Shown here: positions 8,107 to 17,259 of the stretch, piece after piece | Layout of the letters: every line of letters starts with the position of its first letter | Position numbering within the stretch: position 1 is the first letter of the stretch | Assembly (NCBI GenBank): GCA_009922615.1 | Contig: RFVF01000007.1 | Span: 39,589 to 103,588, forward strand | DNA from: Pseudomonadota bacterium | GTDB taxonomy: Bacteria; Verrucomicrobiota; Verrucomicrobiia; Limisphaerales; SXTU01 | Reading direction: 5' to 3' | DNA: 64,000 nucleotides | Program-made: the position numbers and the translations under genes | The notes under the pieces: generated by a model | Told to the model about the DNA's origin: nothing | The model's input: only the letters and a program-made list of their open reading frames with translations | Database searches by the model: none

Positions 8107-9081
8107 ATGAAACTGATTCTCTGCCTCGCCCTATTGTGTTCGTCGCTGCTGTCGGTTCACGCTGCTGCCGTCAAAGTCTTCATCCTCGCCGGGCAATCGA
8201 ACATGGAAGGTCAGGGCTTCATCGCCGCCGACCCGAAGCGCAACGGCGGTAAAGGCTCGCTGGAATTCCTCGCCAAGGACGACGCCACCAAGGCGAAGTT
8301 CGCGCCGTTGCTGGACGCCGCTGGCAAGTGGCGCGTGCGCGACGATGTCTTCATCAGCTACCTCGACCGCAAGGGTCCGCTCACCGTCGGCTTCGGGGCG
8401 AAGGAGACGCAGATTGGTCCGGAGCTGGGCTTCGGCTGGGTGACGGGCGACGCGTTCAAAGAGCCGGTGTTGCTCATCAAGTGCGCGTGGGGCGGCAAGA
8501 GCCTCGCGGTGGATTTCCGGCCGCCGAGCGCGGGCAAGCCGCCCTATTCGCTCGGCGAGAAACAGGACGCCGCGCTCGCGCAAGACCCCACTCCGCTCGG
8601 CAAGTATTACCGTGAAACTCTCGCGCTCACGAAGGCCGCGCTCGCCAGGGTGAAGGAGCTGGTTCCCGGCAGCGATGGGAAATACGAGGTCGTCGGCTTC
8701 GGCTGGCACCAAGGCTGGAACGACCGCATCAACGACAAGTTCAACGCGGAATACGAGAGCAACATGGCGCACTTCATCCGCGATATGCGCCGCGATCTCG
8801 GCGTGCCGAAGCTGCCCTTCGTCATCGCCGAGACGGGCATGACCGGTCCCGGTGAGACACATCCGCGCGCCCTGTCGTTGATGAAGGCCCAGGCCGCCGT
8901 CGCCGAGCGCGCGGAGTTTAAGGGCAACGTCGCCTTCGTCGGCACGAAGTCGTTCTGGCGGGAGAAGGAAGTTTCACCATCGAGCCAAGGCTACCACTGG
9001 AACACCAACGCCGAGACCTACTGGCTCATCGGCGAAGCAATGGGCCAGGCGATGTTGCAGTTGTTGAATAACAGCCGGTGA
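8107..9081 (+). CDS. Carbohydrate acetylesterase, SASA-type
   Basis: The ATG at 8107 starts a 324-aa protein with a signal peptide (MKLILCLALLCSSLLSVHAA); codons upstream belong to overlap with the previous gene. The catalytic serine motif 'FILAGQSNMEGQG' is followed by an extended insertion (about residues 40-75) and by 'GFGWHQGWND', where most relatives have WHQGE[SN]D. The C-terminus ends with 'GYHWNTNAETYWLIGEAMG', probably carrying the catalytic His. It is related to, but much shorter than, the esterase at 5074. Probable role: periplasmic or secreted deacetylation of a polysaccharide. The Glu-to-Trp change in the conserved block could alter activity. Confidence 0.8.
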   Translation: MKLILCLALLCSSLLSVHAAAVKVFILAGQSNMEGQGFIAADPKRNGGKGSLEFLAKDDATKAKFAPLLDAAGKWRVRDDVFISYLDRKGPLTVGFGAKETQIGPELGFGWVTGDAFKEPVLLIKCAWGGKSLAVDFRPPSAGKPPYSLGEKQDAALAQDPTPLGKYYRETLALTKAALARVKELVPGSDGKYEVVGFGWHQGWNDRINDKFNAEYESNMAHFIRDMRRDLGVPKLPFVIAETGMTGPGETHPRALSLMKAQAAVAERAEFKGNVAFVGTKSFWREKEVSPSSQGYHWNTNAETYWLIGEAMGQAMLQLLNNSR

Positions 9082-9134
9082 AGCCTGCGGCACTTCGAGT
9101 GAAGCCCGCCCATTCCCGCCGCGTATAACTCTCG

Positions 9135-12100
9135 ATGCCGATGAAGACACTTGCCCTGTGTTCGCTGCTTCCCGCCTTGCTGTTCCTCGCCCGCCCGGCG
9201 CGCGCGGCCACGGCGGATTATCAAAAGGAAATCCGCCCGTTGCTCGGCGAGTTCTGCCTCAAGTGCCACTCAACCAAGGACCACAAGGGCGACCTCGACC
9301 TCGAACGCTTCAAGTCGCTCGATGCCGTGAAGCGCGATGCGAAGGTCTGGCTGCAAGTCGAAGAGCAACTCGAACTCGGCGAGATGCCGCCCAAGGACAA
9401 GCCGCAGCTCTCCTCCGCGCAGAAGGCCAAGCTCGTCGCGTGGGTGCGCGGCACGCTCCATGACATCGCGTTGGCCAACGCGGGCGACCCCGGGCCCGTC
9501 GTGCTGCGCCGCCTCTCGAATGCGGAATACACCTACACCGTGCGCGACCTCACGGGCGTCGCCGCGCTCGACCCCACGCGCGAGTTCCCCACGGACGGCG
9601 CGGCGGGCGAGGGTTTCTCCAACGCCGGCGCGGCGCTCGTCATGTCGCCCGCGCTGCTCACGAAGTATCTCGACGCCGCCAAGGACCTCGCCGCGCACGC
9701 CGTGCTGCTGCCCGACGGCCTCGCCTTTTCGCCGAGCACCTCGCAGCGCGACTGGACGGAGGAGCGACTTGCGGCCATCCGCAACTTCTACGCGCAGTTC
9801 ACCGAGAAGGGCGGCGGCTCGGCCGTGAACCTGCAAGGCATCAAGTTCGATACGAAGGACGGCGGTGTGCTGCCGCTGGAGAAGTATCTCGCCGCAACAA
9901 TTGCCGAGCGCGATGCGCTGACGGCCAAACGCAAGACCATCGCCGAGGTAGCCAAAGAACGCGGCCTGAACGCAAAGTATCTCACCACCCTCTGGACCGC
10001 GCTCAACGACTCGCAGCCCTCCCTCCTCCTCGACCCGCTCCGCGCGAAGTGGCGCTCCGCCAAGCCCGCCGACGCCCCCGCCCTCACTGCAAGCATCGCG
10101 CAATGGCAGCGGGCCTTGTGGCGCTTCACCACCGTCGGCCACATCGGCAAGCGCAACGGTCCGAGCGCGTGGCAGATGCCCGTCGTCCCACTTGCAGCCT
10201 CGCAGGAGGTGCGCGTGAAGTTGCCCGCGCCCACCAGCGGCAACGAAGTCGTTCTCTACCTGCTTGCCTCCGATGCCGGCGACGGCAACGAGCACGACTT
10301 CGCCGTCTGGGAAAACCCGCGCCTCGTCGCCCCCGGCCGACCCGACCTCCACCTGCGCGACGTGCGCGACGCCGTGCTGGCGTTCCAAACGCAGCGCGAG
10401 CTCGTCGCGGCCAGCGTGGTGAAATGCCTCACCGCAGCAGACGAGGCGAGCGCGTTGCCCGACCGCAGCGGCGTTGCGGGACTCGCGCAAAAGCACGGCG
10501 TCGACGGTGGGTTGCTCACCGCGTGGCTGGATTACCTCGGCATCGGCGGCGGGCCGGTGCGCGTGACCTCGCACATGACCAAGAAGGCCGAGAGCGCGAA
10601 CAATTACGACTTCATCAAGGGTTGGACCGGCGCGGATGCGTTGAGTGTGCTCGCCAATTCCTCCGACAACGCCGTCCGCATCCCCGGCCACATGAAGCCG
10701 CACAGCGTCGGGGTGCATCCCTCGCCGAAGCTGCGCGCGTGCATCGGCTGGCACAGTCCTGTCGCTGCGAACGTCCGCGTCGAGGCCAGCGTGCAGCCCG
10801 CGCATCCCGAGTGCGGCAATGGCATCGAGTGGTGGCTCGAATTGCGCCGAGGCAGCACGCGGCAGCGGCTGGCGGCTGGCACCGCGCAGGGCGCGAAAGA
10901 AGTGAAGCTCGGACCATTCGACCAACTCGTCGTGCAACCGGGCGACTTGCTCTCGCTCATCGTCGGCCCGCGCGACGGCAATCACTCGTGCGACATGACG
11001 TCGGTGGCCTTGGATCTGAAGGCGTCCGATGGCAAGTCATGGAACCTAGCTCGCGATGTCTCGCCAAACATCCTCGCTGGCAATCCGCACGCGGACTCGC
11101 TCGGCAATCCGGGCGTCTGGCACTTCTACAGCGAGCCCGACAAGGGCGGCGGCACGGACTCGGTGATTCCCGCCGGCTCGTTGCTGGCGAAATGGCGCGC
11201 CGCCACGGACGCGCCGGAGAAGTCGCGCCTCGCCGGTGCAGTGCAGAAGCTCCTGCAAAGCGGCGTGGCCGGCTTGGCGAAGGACGCGCCGGACGCGCTG
11301 CTGCACCGGCAGCTAATGGCGCTGGGCGGCCCGCTGTTCAAGAGCCCACTGGGTAGCAGCCGACGTGAGGAGGCTCCAATCAACCCCCAAGTGAGTCAGA
11401 GCCTCCTTACGTCGGCTGCTACCTGGGGCTTGGCTACCGCGCTCTTCGGCAAGCACCCCAACGGCTCCGCGCTGCCCACCGCGAACCTCTGCGTTCGCGC
11501 ACCGTCGTTGCTCGAAGTCCGCCTGCCCGCCGACCTCGTCGAGGGCTGCGAGTTCGTCGCCACCGCGACCTTGCATCACGAGACGGGCGCGGAGAGCAGC
11601 GTGCAAATGCAGGCGCTCACCACCAAGCCCGCCAGCGCCACCGGCCTCGCAGCCGGCGCGGCAAAGGAGTTGGGCGGCAAGAGCACTTGGTCCGATGGCG
11701 AGCGGCCCATCGGCTCGGACACGCCGATTCTGGTCCTCGACGGCAGCGCCGCGCGCAAACGAATCGAGGCTGCGCTCGACCAGTTCCGCCAGCTTTTCCC
11801 CGCTGCGCTTTGCTACACAAAGATTGTGCCGGTGGACGAGGTGGTGACGCTCACGCTGTATTACCGCGAGGACGACCAGCTTCGCCGCCTGCTGCTGGAC
11901 GACACGCAAACCGCCGAGCTGGAGCGGCTCTGGGCAGAGTTGCGCTTTGTGAGCCACGAGCCGTTGAAGACGGTCGAGGCCTTCGAGCAAATCTGGCAGT
12001 TCGCCACGCAAGATGCGGACCCGTCCGTCTTCACGCCGATGCGCGAGCCTATCAAGCAACGCGCGTTGGCCTTCGGAGCGGAGTTGGTCGCGGCGGAGCC

Positions 12101-13352
12101 AAAGCAGCTCGAAGCCGTGGTGAACTTCGCCGAGCGCGCGTGGCGTCGCCCGCTGAAGAGCGCCGAGCGCGAGGAGTTGAACGCGCTCTACCGCAAGCTG
12201 CGCGCGCAGGAGCTGCCGCACGACACGGCCATCCGCATGACGCTGGCCCGCGTGTTCGTCGCGCCGGGCTTCCTCTACAAGTTCGAGCAGCCCGCCCCGG
12301 GCAAGGCCCAGTCGCCGGTCAGCGACACCGAGCTGGCCACGCGGTTGAGTTACTTCCTCTGGTCCTCCGCGCCAGACGCGGAACTGGCCTCGCTCGCGGC
12401 GACGGGCAAGTTGTGCAACCCCGACGTGCTCGCCGCGCAGACGCGCCGGATGCTGCGCGACCCGCGCGTGCGGCGGCTGGCGGTGGAGTTCGGCGCGCAA
12501 TGGCTTCACACGCGCGACCTCGACAAACTCGACGAGAAGAGCGAGCGGCATTTCCCGACGTTCGCCTCGGTGCGCGGCGCGTTGAACGAGGAGCCGATTC
12601 GTTTCTTCACCGACCTCTTCCAACGCGACGGCTCCGTGCTCGCGCTGCTGGACGCGGATTACACCTTCGTCAACGCGACGCTGGCGAAGCACTACGGGCT
12701 GACGGGCATGAGCGGCGACGATTGGCGTCGCGTGGACGGCGTGCGAGCGCAAGGTCGCGGCGGCGTGCTGGGCTTCGGCGCGACGCTGGCGAAGCAGAGT
12801 GGCGCCTCCCGCACCAGCCCGATTCTGCGCGGCAACTGGTTGAGCGAAACTCTGCTCGGCGAGCGCCTGCCGCGTCCGCCGAAGGGCGTCCCCGTGCTGC
12901 CCGAGGAAGCGCCCGCCGGCCTCACCGAGCGCGCGCTCATCGAGCGGCACAGCAGCGATCCAAAGTGCGCCGGCTGCCACGCGCGCATTGACCCGTTCGG
13001 CTTCGCGCTGGAGCGCTACGACGCCATCGGCCGCCTGCGCGCGAAGGACGCGGCGGGCCTGCCGATTGACTCGCGTACGCGCACAGCGGACGGCACGGAG
13101 CTGGACGGCCTCGATGGCCTGCGGACTTACCTGCTCACGATTCGACGCGACGCCTTCGAACGGCAGTTCTGCCGGAAGCTGCTCGGCTTCGCGCTCGGCC
13201 GCAGCGTGCAGTTGAGCGACCAACCGCTGATTGATGAGATGCTCAAGCAGCTCGCAGCGAACGAACATCGCGTGGGTGCCGTCGTCGAAATGATTGTCCG
13301 TAGCCGGCAGTTTCGTGATATACGCGGGCGTGACATGGCCGCAGCCGAATGA
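9135..13352 (+). CDS. Giant DUF1587/1592/1588/1585 cytochrome-type protein
   Basis: The 1405-aa exported protein begins with a signal peptide and a planctomycete-type cytochrome module with haem-binding 'CLKCH' (residues 41-45). Then come a DUF1587-like segment ('VLRRLSNAEYTYTVRDLTGV'), a beta-sandwich insertion, and the C-terminal DUF1595/1592/1588/1585 chain ('WRRPLKSAERE', 'LATRLSYFLWSSAPD', 'ANRTSPILRG'-like 'SGASRTSPILRGNWLSE', 'CAGCH' at 1278-1282, 'FCRKLLGFALGRSV'). Such proteins are abundant in Planctomycetes and Verrucomicrobia and are paired with DUF1552 proteins; a redox role in extracellular polymer breakdown is suspected but unproven. Residues 740-763 are encoded by an inserted palindromic repeat, in frame. 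A second Met at residue 3 could be the start. The partner gene follows after 10 bases. Confidence 0.85.
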   Translation: MPMKTLALCSLLPALLFLARPARAATADYQKEIRPLLGEFCLKCHSTKDHKGDLDLERFKSLDAVKRDAKVWLQVEEQLELGEMPPKDKPQLSSAQKAKLVAWVRGTLHDIALANAGDPGPVVLRRLSNAEYTYTVRDLTGVAALDPTREFPTDGAAGEGFSNAGAALVMSPALLTKYLDAAKDLAAHAVLLPDGLAFSPSTSQRDWTEERLAAIRNFYAQFTEKGGGSAVNLQGIKFDTKDGGVLPLEKYLAATIAERDALTAKRKTIAEVAKERGLNAKYLTTLWTALNDSQPSLLLDPLRAKWRSAKPADAPALTASIAQWQRALWRFTTVGHIGKRNGPSAWQMPVVPLAASQEVRVKLPAPTSGNEVVLYLLASDAGDGNEHDFAVWENPRLVAPGRPDLHLRDVRDAVLAFQTQRELVAASVVKCLTAADEASALPDRSGVAGLAQKHGVDGGLLTAWLDYLGIGGGPVRVTSHMTKKAESANNYDFIKGWTGADALSVLANSSDNAVRIPGHMKPHSVGVHPSPKLRACIGWHSPVAANVRVEASVQPAHPECGNGIEWWLELRRGSTRQRLAAGTAQGAKEVKLGPFDQLVVQPGDLLSLIVGPRDGNHSCDMTSVALDLKASDGKSWNLARDVSPNILAGNPHADSLGNPGVWHFYSEPDKGGGTDSVIPAGSLLAKWRAATDAPEKSRLAGAVQKLLQSGVAGLAKDAPDALLHRQLMALGGPLFKSPLGSSRREEAPINPQVSQSLLTSAATWGLATALFGKHPNGSALPTANLCVRAPSLLEVRLPADLVEGCEFVATATLHHETGAESSVQMQALTTKPASATGLAAGAAKELGGKSTWSDGERPIGSDTPILVLDGSAARKRIEAALDQFRQLFPAALCYTKIVPVDEVVTLTLYYREDDQLRRLLLDDTQTAELERLWAELRFVSHEPLKTVEAFEQIWQFATQDADPSVFTPMREPIKQRALAFGAELVAAEPKQLEAVVNFAERAWRRPLKSAEREELNALYRKLRAQELPHDTAIRMTLARVFVAPGFLYKFEQPAPGKAQSPVSDTELATRLSYFLWSSAPDAELASLAATGKLCNPDVLAAQTRRMLRDPRVRRLAVEFGAQWLHTRDLDKLDEKSERHFPTFASVRGALNEEPIRFFTDLFQRDGSVLALLDADYTFVNATLAKHYGLTGMSGDDWRRVDGVRAQGRGGVLGFGATLAKQSGASRTSPILRGNWLSETLLGERLPRPPKGVPVLPEEAPAGLTERALIERHSSDPKCAGCHARIDPFGFALERYDAIGRLRAKDAAGLPIDSRTRTADGTELDGLDGLRTYLLTIRRDAFERQFCRKLLGFALGRSVQLSDQPLIDEMLKQLAANEHRVGAVVEMIVRSRQFRDIRGRDMAAAE
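11352..11423. repeat. REP-like palindromic element inside a CDS
   Basis: Two 25-base arms (11352-11376 and 11399-11423) are reverse complements with one mismatch and enclose a 22-base spacer, 72 bases in total. The arms contain GGTAGCAGCCGACGT and its complement. Seventy-two bases equal 24 codons, so the reading frame of the DUF1592-family gene is kept and the element encodes a peptide beginning GSSRREEAP and ending SLLTSAAT. The rest of the family should lack this segment if it is an insertion. No second copy was seen in this window. Confidence 0.8.
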
Positions 13353-13362
13353 CTTTCAACCT

Positions 13363-14691
13363 ATGAGCACACACCACTTTCACCGCCGCGCCTTTCTGCG
13401 CGGGGTCGGCGTCACGATGGCCCTGCCGTGGCTGGAATCGTTCAACGTCTGGGGCGACGAGCCGAAGCAGAAGCCCGCCAGCGAAGCGCCGGTGCGGCTC
13501 GCGGTGCTCTTCTCAGGCAATGGCTTTCACTCGAAGGAATGGTGGGCGAAGGGCGAGGGCAAGGCGATGGAACTGGGACGCGTGCTCACGCCGCTGGCGG
13601 ACTTTCGCGAGAAGCTGACCTTCGTGCGCGGCCTGTATCACGAGGAGGCGCGCAAGGGAAACATCCACAGCTCGCAGACGGGCAACATGCTTTCGGGCGC
13701 GCCCATCGCGTCGGGCGGGGAGATTCGGTCAGGCACGAGCTTTGACCAGTTGCTCGCGCAAACCTACGGCCGCTCGACGAAGGTCCCGAGCCTCGTGCTG
13801 GGCTGCGAGCATTCCAATCCCTCCGTCCACAAAAACTACTCGATGCTCTACAGCTCGCACATCTCGTGGAGTTCGCCCACGACGCCGACGCCGCTGGAGC
13901 TTTACCCCGCGCTCGCCTTCGACCGCTTGTTCAAGGACGCCGCCACGCCCGGCGACAAGAGCGTGCTCGACGCCGTGCTCGCCGACGCCAGCAGCCTGCG
14001 CCGCAACATCAGCACCGCCGACCAGCGCAAGCTCGACGAATACCTCGACTCCGTGCGCGACGTGGAGAAGCGCATCGAGAACGCGGGCAAGCGCGGCGAA
14101 GTCCAGGGCTGGCGGCCCACCCTCGAGAAGCCGAACATGGCGCGTCCTGCCGACGGCATCCCGCAGGACATCGCGGAGCACATGCGGCTCATGTGCGACA
14201 TCCTCGTGCTCGGCTTCCAGACCGACACCACGCGCATCACGACGCTCAAGCTGAACAACGACCACAGCGCGCTGCGTTTCCCGAACCTCCCGAGCGTGCA
14301 GCAGAAGGGCAACGGCATTGACTACATGATTCACCATCTGCTCTCGCACAGCGACGGCGAGGACTGGCTGAAGGTGAACCAGTTTTTCATGGAGCAGGTG
14401 GCCTACGTCGCCCGGAAGCTCGACGCGATTCAGGAAGGCCCGCGCACGTTGCTCGACAACACCATGCTCATGCACTGCTCCAGCATGATGGCCGGTGCGA
14501 AACACGATAACGACCAACTCCCCGTGCTCCTTCTCGGCGGTGCCAGCGGCCGGCTCAAGGGCGGTCGCAGCCTCGACTATAAGGACAAGCCCGACCGCCA
14601 GCTCTGCCGTCTGTTCATGTCCATGATGGACAAGATGGACGTGCGCCCGAAGACCTTCGGCGACGCGAAAGCGCCGCTCGAAGAAGTGTGA
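13363..14691 (+). CDS. DUF1552 family protein, Tat-exported
   Basis: ATG 13363 gives a 442-aa protein whose N-terminus has a twin-arginine motif (HRRAFLRGVGVTMALPWLE), so it is probably exported folded by the Tat system. The body matches the DUF1552 family in layout: 'LFSGNGFHSKEWW' near the N-terminus, 'HSSQTGNMLSG', 'SSHISWSSPTTPTPLELYP', and a long helical C-terminal half ending 'DYKDKPDRQLCRLFMSMMD'. DUF1552 proteins almost always follow a DUF1592-type cytochrome gene, as here with a 10-base gap. The fold is related to the alkaline-phosphatase-like DUF1501 family in genomic role; the reaction is not known. The upstream in-frame codons from 13294 overlap the previous gene and lack a signal. 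Confidence 0.85.
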   Translation: MSTHHFHRRAFLRGVGVTMALPWLESFNVWGDEPKQKPASEAPVRLAVLFSGNGFHSKEWWAKGEGKAMELGRVLTPLADFREKLTFVRGLYHEEARKGNIHSSQTGNMLSGAPIASGGEIRSGTSFDQLLAQTYGRSTKVPSLVLGCEHSNPSVHKNYSMLYSSHISWSSPTTPTPLELYPALAFDRLFKDAATPGDKSVLDAVLADASSLRRNISTADQRKLDEYLDSVRDVEKRIENAGKRGEVQGWRPTLEKPNMARPADGIPQDIAEHMRLMCDILVLGFQTDTTRITTLKLNNDHSALRFPNLPSVQQKGNGIDYMIHHLLSHSDGEDWLKVNQFFMEQVAYVARKLDAIQEGPRTLLDNTMLMHCSSMMAGAKHDNDQLPVLLLGGASGRLKGGRSLDYKDKPDRQLCRLFMSMMDKMDVRPKTFGDAKAPLEEV

Positions 14692-14768
14692 TGTGGGTCA
14701 CGCAACAGTGAGCAAACCACGGCTTAATTCACTCCTCGGCGCCGTTACCCGTTCGCTGTAACCGAGCC

Positions 14769-15320
14769 ATGAAGTATCCGACTCCAGCCGACATTGCTGA
14801 AATGAAAGCGAGAGGCCATGACCCCATCACGATCGAGGAGGCGGAGCGGAAATCGAAACGGTGGACATCCGCTCAGGAGGTCTGCCGCGTCATCGAGTCT
14901 GCGTTTGCCGGAGTTACGCTTGGCAATGGGGTTGGGCTTCAGGAGGCACAAGGCCTCGACGATTATGCCGGCGCCGAGACCTGCGCTGCCTACCGTTCCA
15001 ACGACGAGAAGAACGACTGGCATAGCATATCGGGAAAGGCACTTCGCCGTTGTAGCAGCAGCCTTAGCTTCTTCGACGCAGAAGGCATGCGGTTTCACCT
15101 TCCCGCCTACCTAATCGCAGACCTACGCGGGGAATATGGTTTTGGAATGGTGTTCTGCCTCACGCAGACCGGGGACTACGACCGCTACTTCCGCCTGCTT
15201 TCCGACGCCCAGCGCGGAGCGGTCAGAGCCTTTCTACTGCACCTTCTCGACGACCGAGATTACGAGTTTGACCGCCCTCACATCCTCCGCGCGCTGGATG
15301 AATACTGGACTGAGAATTGA
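14769..15320 (+). CDS. DUF6714-like cytoplasmic protein
   Basis: This 183-aa protein has no signal peptide or membrane segment. It contains 'RVIESAFAGVTLGNGVGLQE' near residue 45 and 'LSFFDAEGMRFHLPAYLIAD' near residue 105, resembling the DUF6714 family in which a helical segment precedes a conserved F-x-D-A-E-G-x-R-F block. Function is unknown; relatives are often found as solitary genes. It is less GC-rich than the flanking operons and is separated by 77 and 108 bases from its neighbours, so it may have arrived separately. The family assignment is from memory of the motif pattern and is moderate in confidence. Confidence 0.6.
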   Translation: MKYPTPADIAEMKARGHDPITIEEAERKSKRWTSAQEVCRVIESAFAGVTLGNGVGLQEAQGLDDYAGAETCAAYRSNDEKNDWHSISGKALRRCSSSLSFFDAEGMRFHLPAYLIADLRGEYGFGMVFCLTQTGDYDRYFRLLSDAQRGAVRAFLLHLLDDRDYEFDRPHILRALDEYWTEN

Positions 15321-15428
15321 AGGCGTCAGCTCGTCGCCGAGCTCTGGCTTTATACCTTTCCCCGCGCAACACTGCCTCTGCCCTCTTTGATGTCGCCTCA
15401 GCTTCAGTTCGATTAAACAATTCCCCGC

Positions 15429-16292
15429 ATGAAACTTGCGCTGCTGATCTTCGCCACCGTCCTGACTCTCGCCGCTCCTGCCGCCGAGGCTTTTCGCATC
15501 GAGAAGGACATCGCTTACCTCGCGCCGGACCGGAAGGAGAAGGCGGACCTTTATCTGCCCGCGAATTCACCAGCAGGCGCGCGGCGTCCGGCGGTGGTCA
15601 TCATCCACGGCGGCGGCTGGACCGGCGGCGACAAGGGCGCGGCGCGCGAAATCAACATCGGCACCAACCTCGCGCTCAACGGCTACGTGGGCTTGAGCAT
15701 CAACTACGAGCTGGCCAGCACGAACAAGAGCGAGGCCAAGGCGACCTGGCCGCAGAACTTGCACGACTGCATGACGGCGGTGCGCTGGTTGCGCAAGAAC
15801 GCGGAGCGCCTTCAGGTGGACCCGGAGCGCATCGGCGTCATCGGCGGCTCGGCGGGCGGTCATCTGGCGGCGATGCTGGCGGTGCTCGGCGACAAGGACG
15901 GCCTCGATCCCAAGGGGCCTTATGGTGAGTTCTCCTGTCGCGTGAAGTGCGCCGTGGACCTCTACGGCCCAGCGGACTTGGCCGGGCACCACGACATCTC
16001 CATGCTCGGCAAGACACGCGTCGAAGCGCCGGAGCTTTACCGCGCGGCGTCGCCCGTGACCTACGTGGACAAGAGTGATCCTCCGATCCTCATCCTGCAC
16101 GGCACGGCGGACAAAACAGTGGACATCGCTCAGTCCAAGCTCTTCGCTGCGAAGCTCAAGGAAGCCGGCGCACCGCACGAGCTGGTCATCGTCGAAGGCG
16201 CACCGCACACGTTTCATCTGCAGCCGAAGCAACGCGATTTGCGGCCCGTGGTGCTGGGCTTCTTTGACAAACACCTGAAGGCCGCGCGCTGA
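15429..16292 (+). CDS. Secreted alpha/beta hydrolase (esterase/lipase)
   Basis: The 287-aa protein has a signal peptide (MKLALLIFATVLTLAAPAAEA) and an alpha/beta-hydrolase fold of the BD-FAE/hormone-sensitive-lipase-like group. The oxyanion motif is 'VVIIHGGGWTGGDKG', the nucleophile elbow 'GVIGGSAGGHLAAML' (GxSxG), and later 'PPILILHGTADKTVD' and 'EGAPHTFHL' supply the acid and His. Members cleave carboxyl esters, including acyl and feruloyl groups on plant polysaccharides. It is followed 57 bases later by a sugar isomerase, again suggesting carbohydrate use. Substrate not deducible. Confidence 0.82.
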   Translation: MKLALLIFATVLTLAAPAAEAFRIEKDIAYLAPDRKEKADLYLPANSPAGARRPAVVIIHGGGWTGGDKGAAREINIGTNLALNGYVGLSINYELASTNKSEAKATWPQNLHDCMTAVRWLRKNAERLQVDPERIGVIGGSAGGHLAAMLAVLGDKDGLDPKGPYGEFSCRVKCAVDLYGPADLAGHHDISMLGKTRVEAPELYRAASPVTYVDKSDPPILILHGTADKTVDIAQSKLFAAKLKEAGAPHELVIVEGAPHTFHLQPKQRDLRPVVLGFFDKHLKAAR

Positions 16293-16349
16293 CGGCTTGA
16301 GTTGCTGCGCTGACCTGTGAGTTAATCCCGCGCAACAGAAAGACACACT

Positions 16350-17237
16350 ATGCACCTGATGGGAATTGGCGACGAAGCGGGCGGCGGGCTGGATTTTCAA
16401 ATCAAGGCCGCGAAGGAACTCGGTTGGAAGTGGATCGAAATGCGCGGCGTGGAAGTGCCGGGCTACGCGAAGGCGAACTTCCACGAGATTCCCGACGCGG
16501 CGTTCGACATCGCGGCCGGGAAGATCAAGGAGGCGGGCCTTGGCGTGTATTGCTTCGGCTCCACCATCATGAACTGGGCCAAGACCGTCGAGACGCCGTT
16601 CGATGTCACGCTCGGCGAGGTGCGCCGCGCCATCCCACGCATGCAGAAGCTCGGCACGAAGTTCGTCCGCATCATGAGCTTCAAACCCAAGGACACCGAC
16701 GCTGTCACGCCGCCCGTGGTCTTCGAGCGCGTGCGCGAGGTGACTAAGATGTTCACCGACGCCGGCCTCACGCCCGTGCATGAGAACTGCATGAACTTCG
16801 GCGGAATGAGCAGCGCCCACGCGCTCGAGATGCTGGACAAGTGCCCCGGCCTCAAGTGGGTCTTCGACACCGCCAACCCCATCTTCAACGCCGACCGCCA
16901 GCTCCCGCAGCCGTGGCCGCGCCAGAACGCGTGGGAGTTCTGGACCACCGTCCGCGACCAGGTCGCGCACATCCACGTGAAGGATGCGACGTGGAACCCG
17001 GCCAAGAACGACGCCGACTACAACTGGCCCGGCGAAGGCCAGGGCCAGGTGCGCCGCATTCTGAAGGACGCCTTCGCGCGGGGTTACGACGCCGGCATCA
17101 GCATCGAGCCGCACATGGTCGTGGTCTTCCACGACGCGGGTTCGAAGGCGACGAACGATGCCGATGTCTGCGCGAACTTCGTCGAGTATGGCCGGCGGCT
17201 GGAGAAGCTCATCGCTGAGGTGCAGGCGAAGCGCTGA
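16350..17237 (+). CDS. Sugar phosphate isomerase/epimerase (xylose-isomerase-like TIM barrel)
   Basis: The 295-aa cytoplasmic protein has the AP-endonuclease-2/xylose-isomerase-like TIM-barrel pattern: 'AAKELGWKWIEMRGVEVPGY' early, 'VHENCMNFGG' in the middle strand, 'LKWVFDTANPIFNADRQLP' and 'QVAHIHVKDATWNP' with metal-binding His/Asp, and 'GYDAGISIEPHMVVVF' near the end. These Glu, Asp and His residues are the usual divalent-metal ligands. Family members isomerise or epimerise keto-sugars or inositol derivatives. Its position after a secreted esterase and near a Gfo/Idh/MocA oxidoreductase fits a sugar catabolic route. Exact substrate is unknown. Confidence 0.82.
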   Translation: MHLMGIGDEAGGGLDFQIKAAKELGWKWIEMRGVEVPGYAKANFHEIPDAAFDIAAGKIKEAGLGVYCFGSTIMNWAKTVETPFDVTLGEVRRAIPRMQKLGTKFVRIMSFKPKDTDAVTPPVVFERVREVTKMFTDAGLTPVHENCMNFGGMSSAHALEMLDKCPGLKWVFDTANPIFNADRQLPQPWPRQNAWEFWTTVRDQVAHIHVKDATWNPAKNDADYNWPGEGQGQVRRILKDAFARGYDAGISIEPHMVVVFHDAGSKATNDADVCANFVEYGRRLEKLIAEVQAKR

Positions 17238-17259
17238 GATTCACGGACGAGAAGTTCGT

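Noticed and set aside
11313..13268. 651-aa minus-strand open frame opposite the DUF1592-family gene
   Set aside because: Antisense shadow with biased composition and no family motifs; the plus-strand gene has clear domains.
14692..14768. attC-like site before the DUF6714-like gene
   Set aside because: The short gap has GTTACCC but no matching left core and no clear hairpin.
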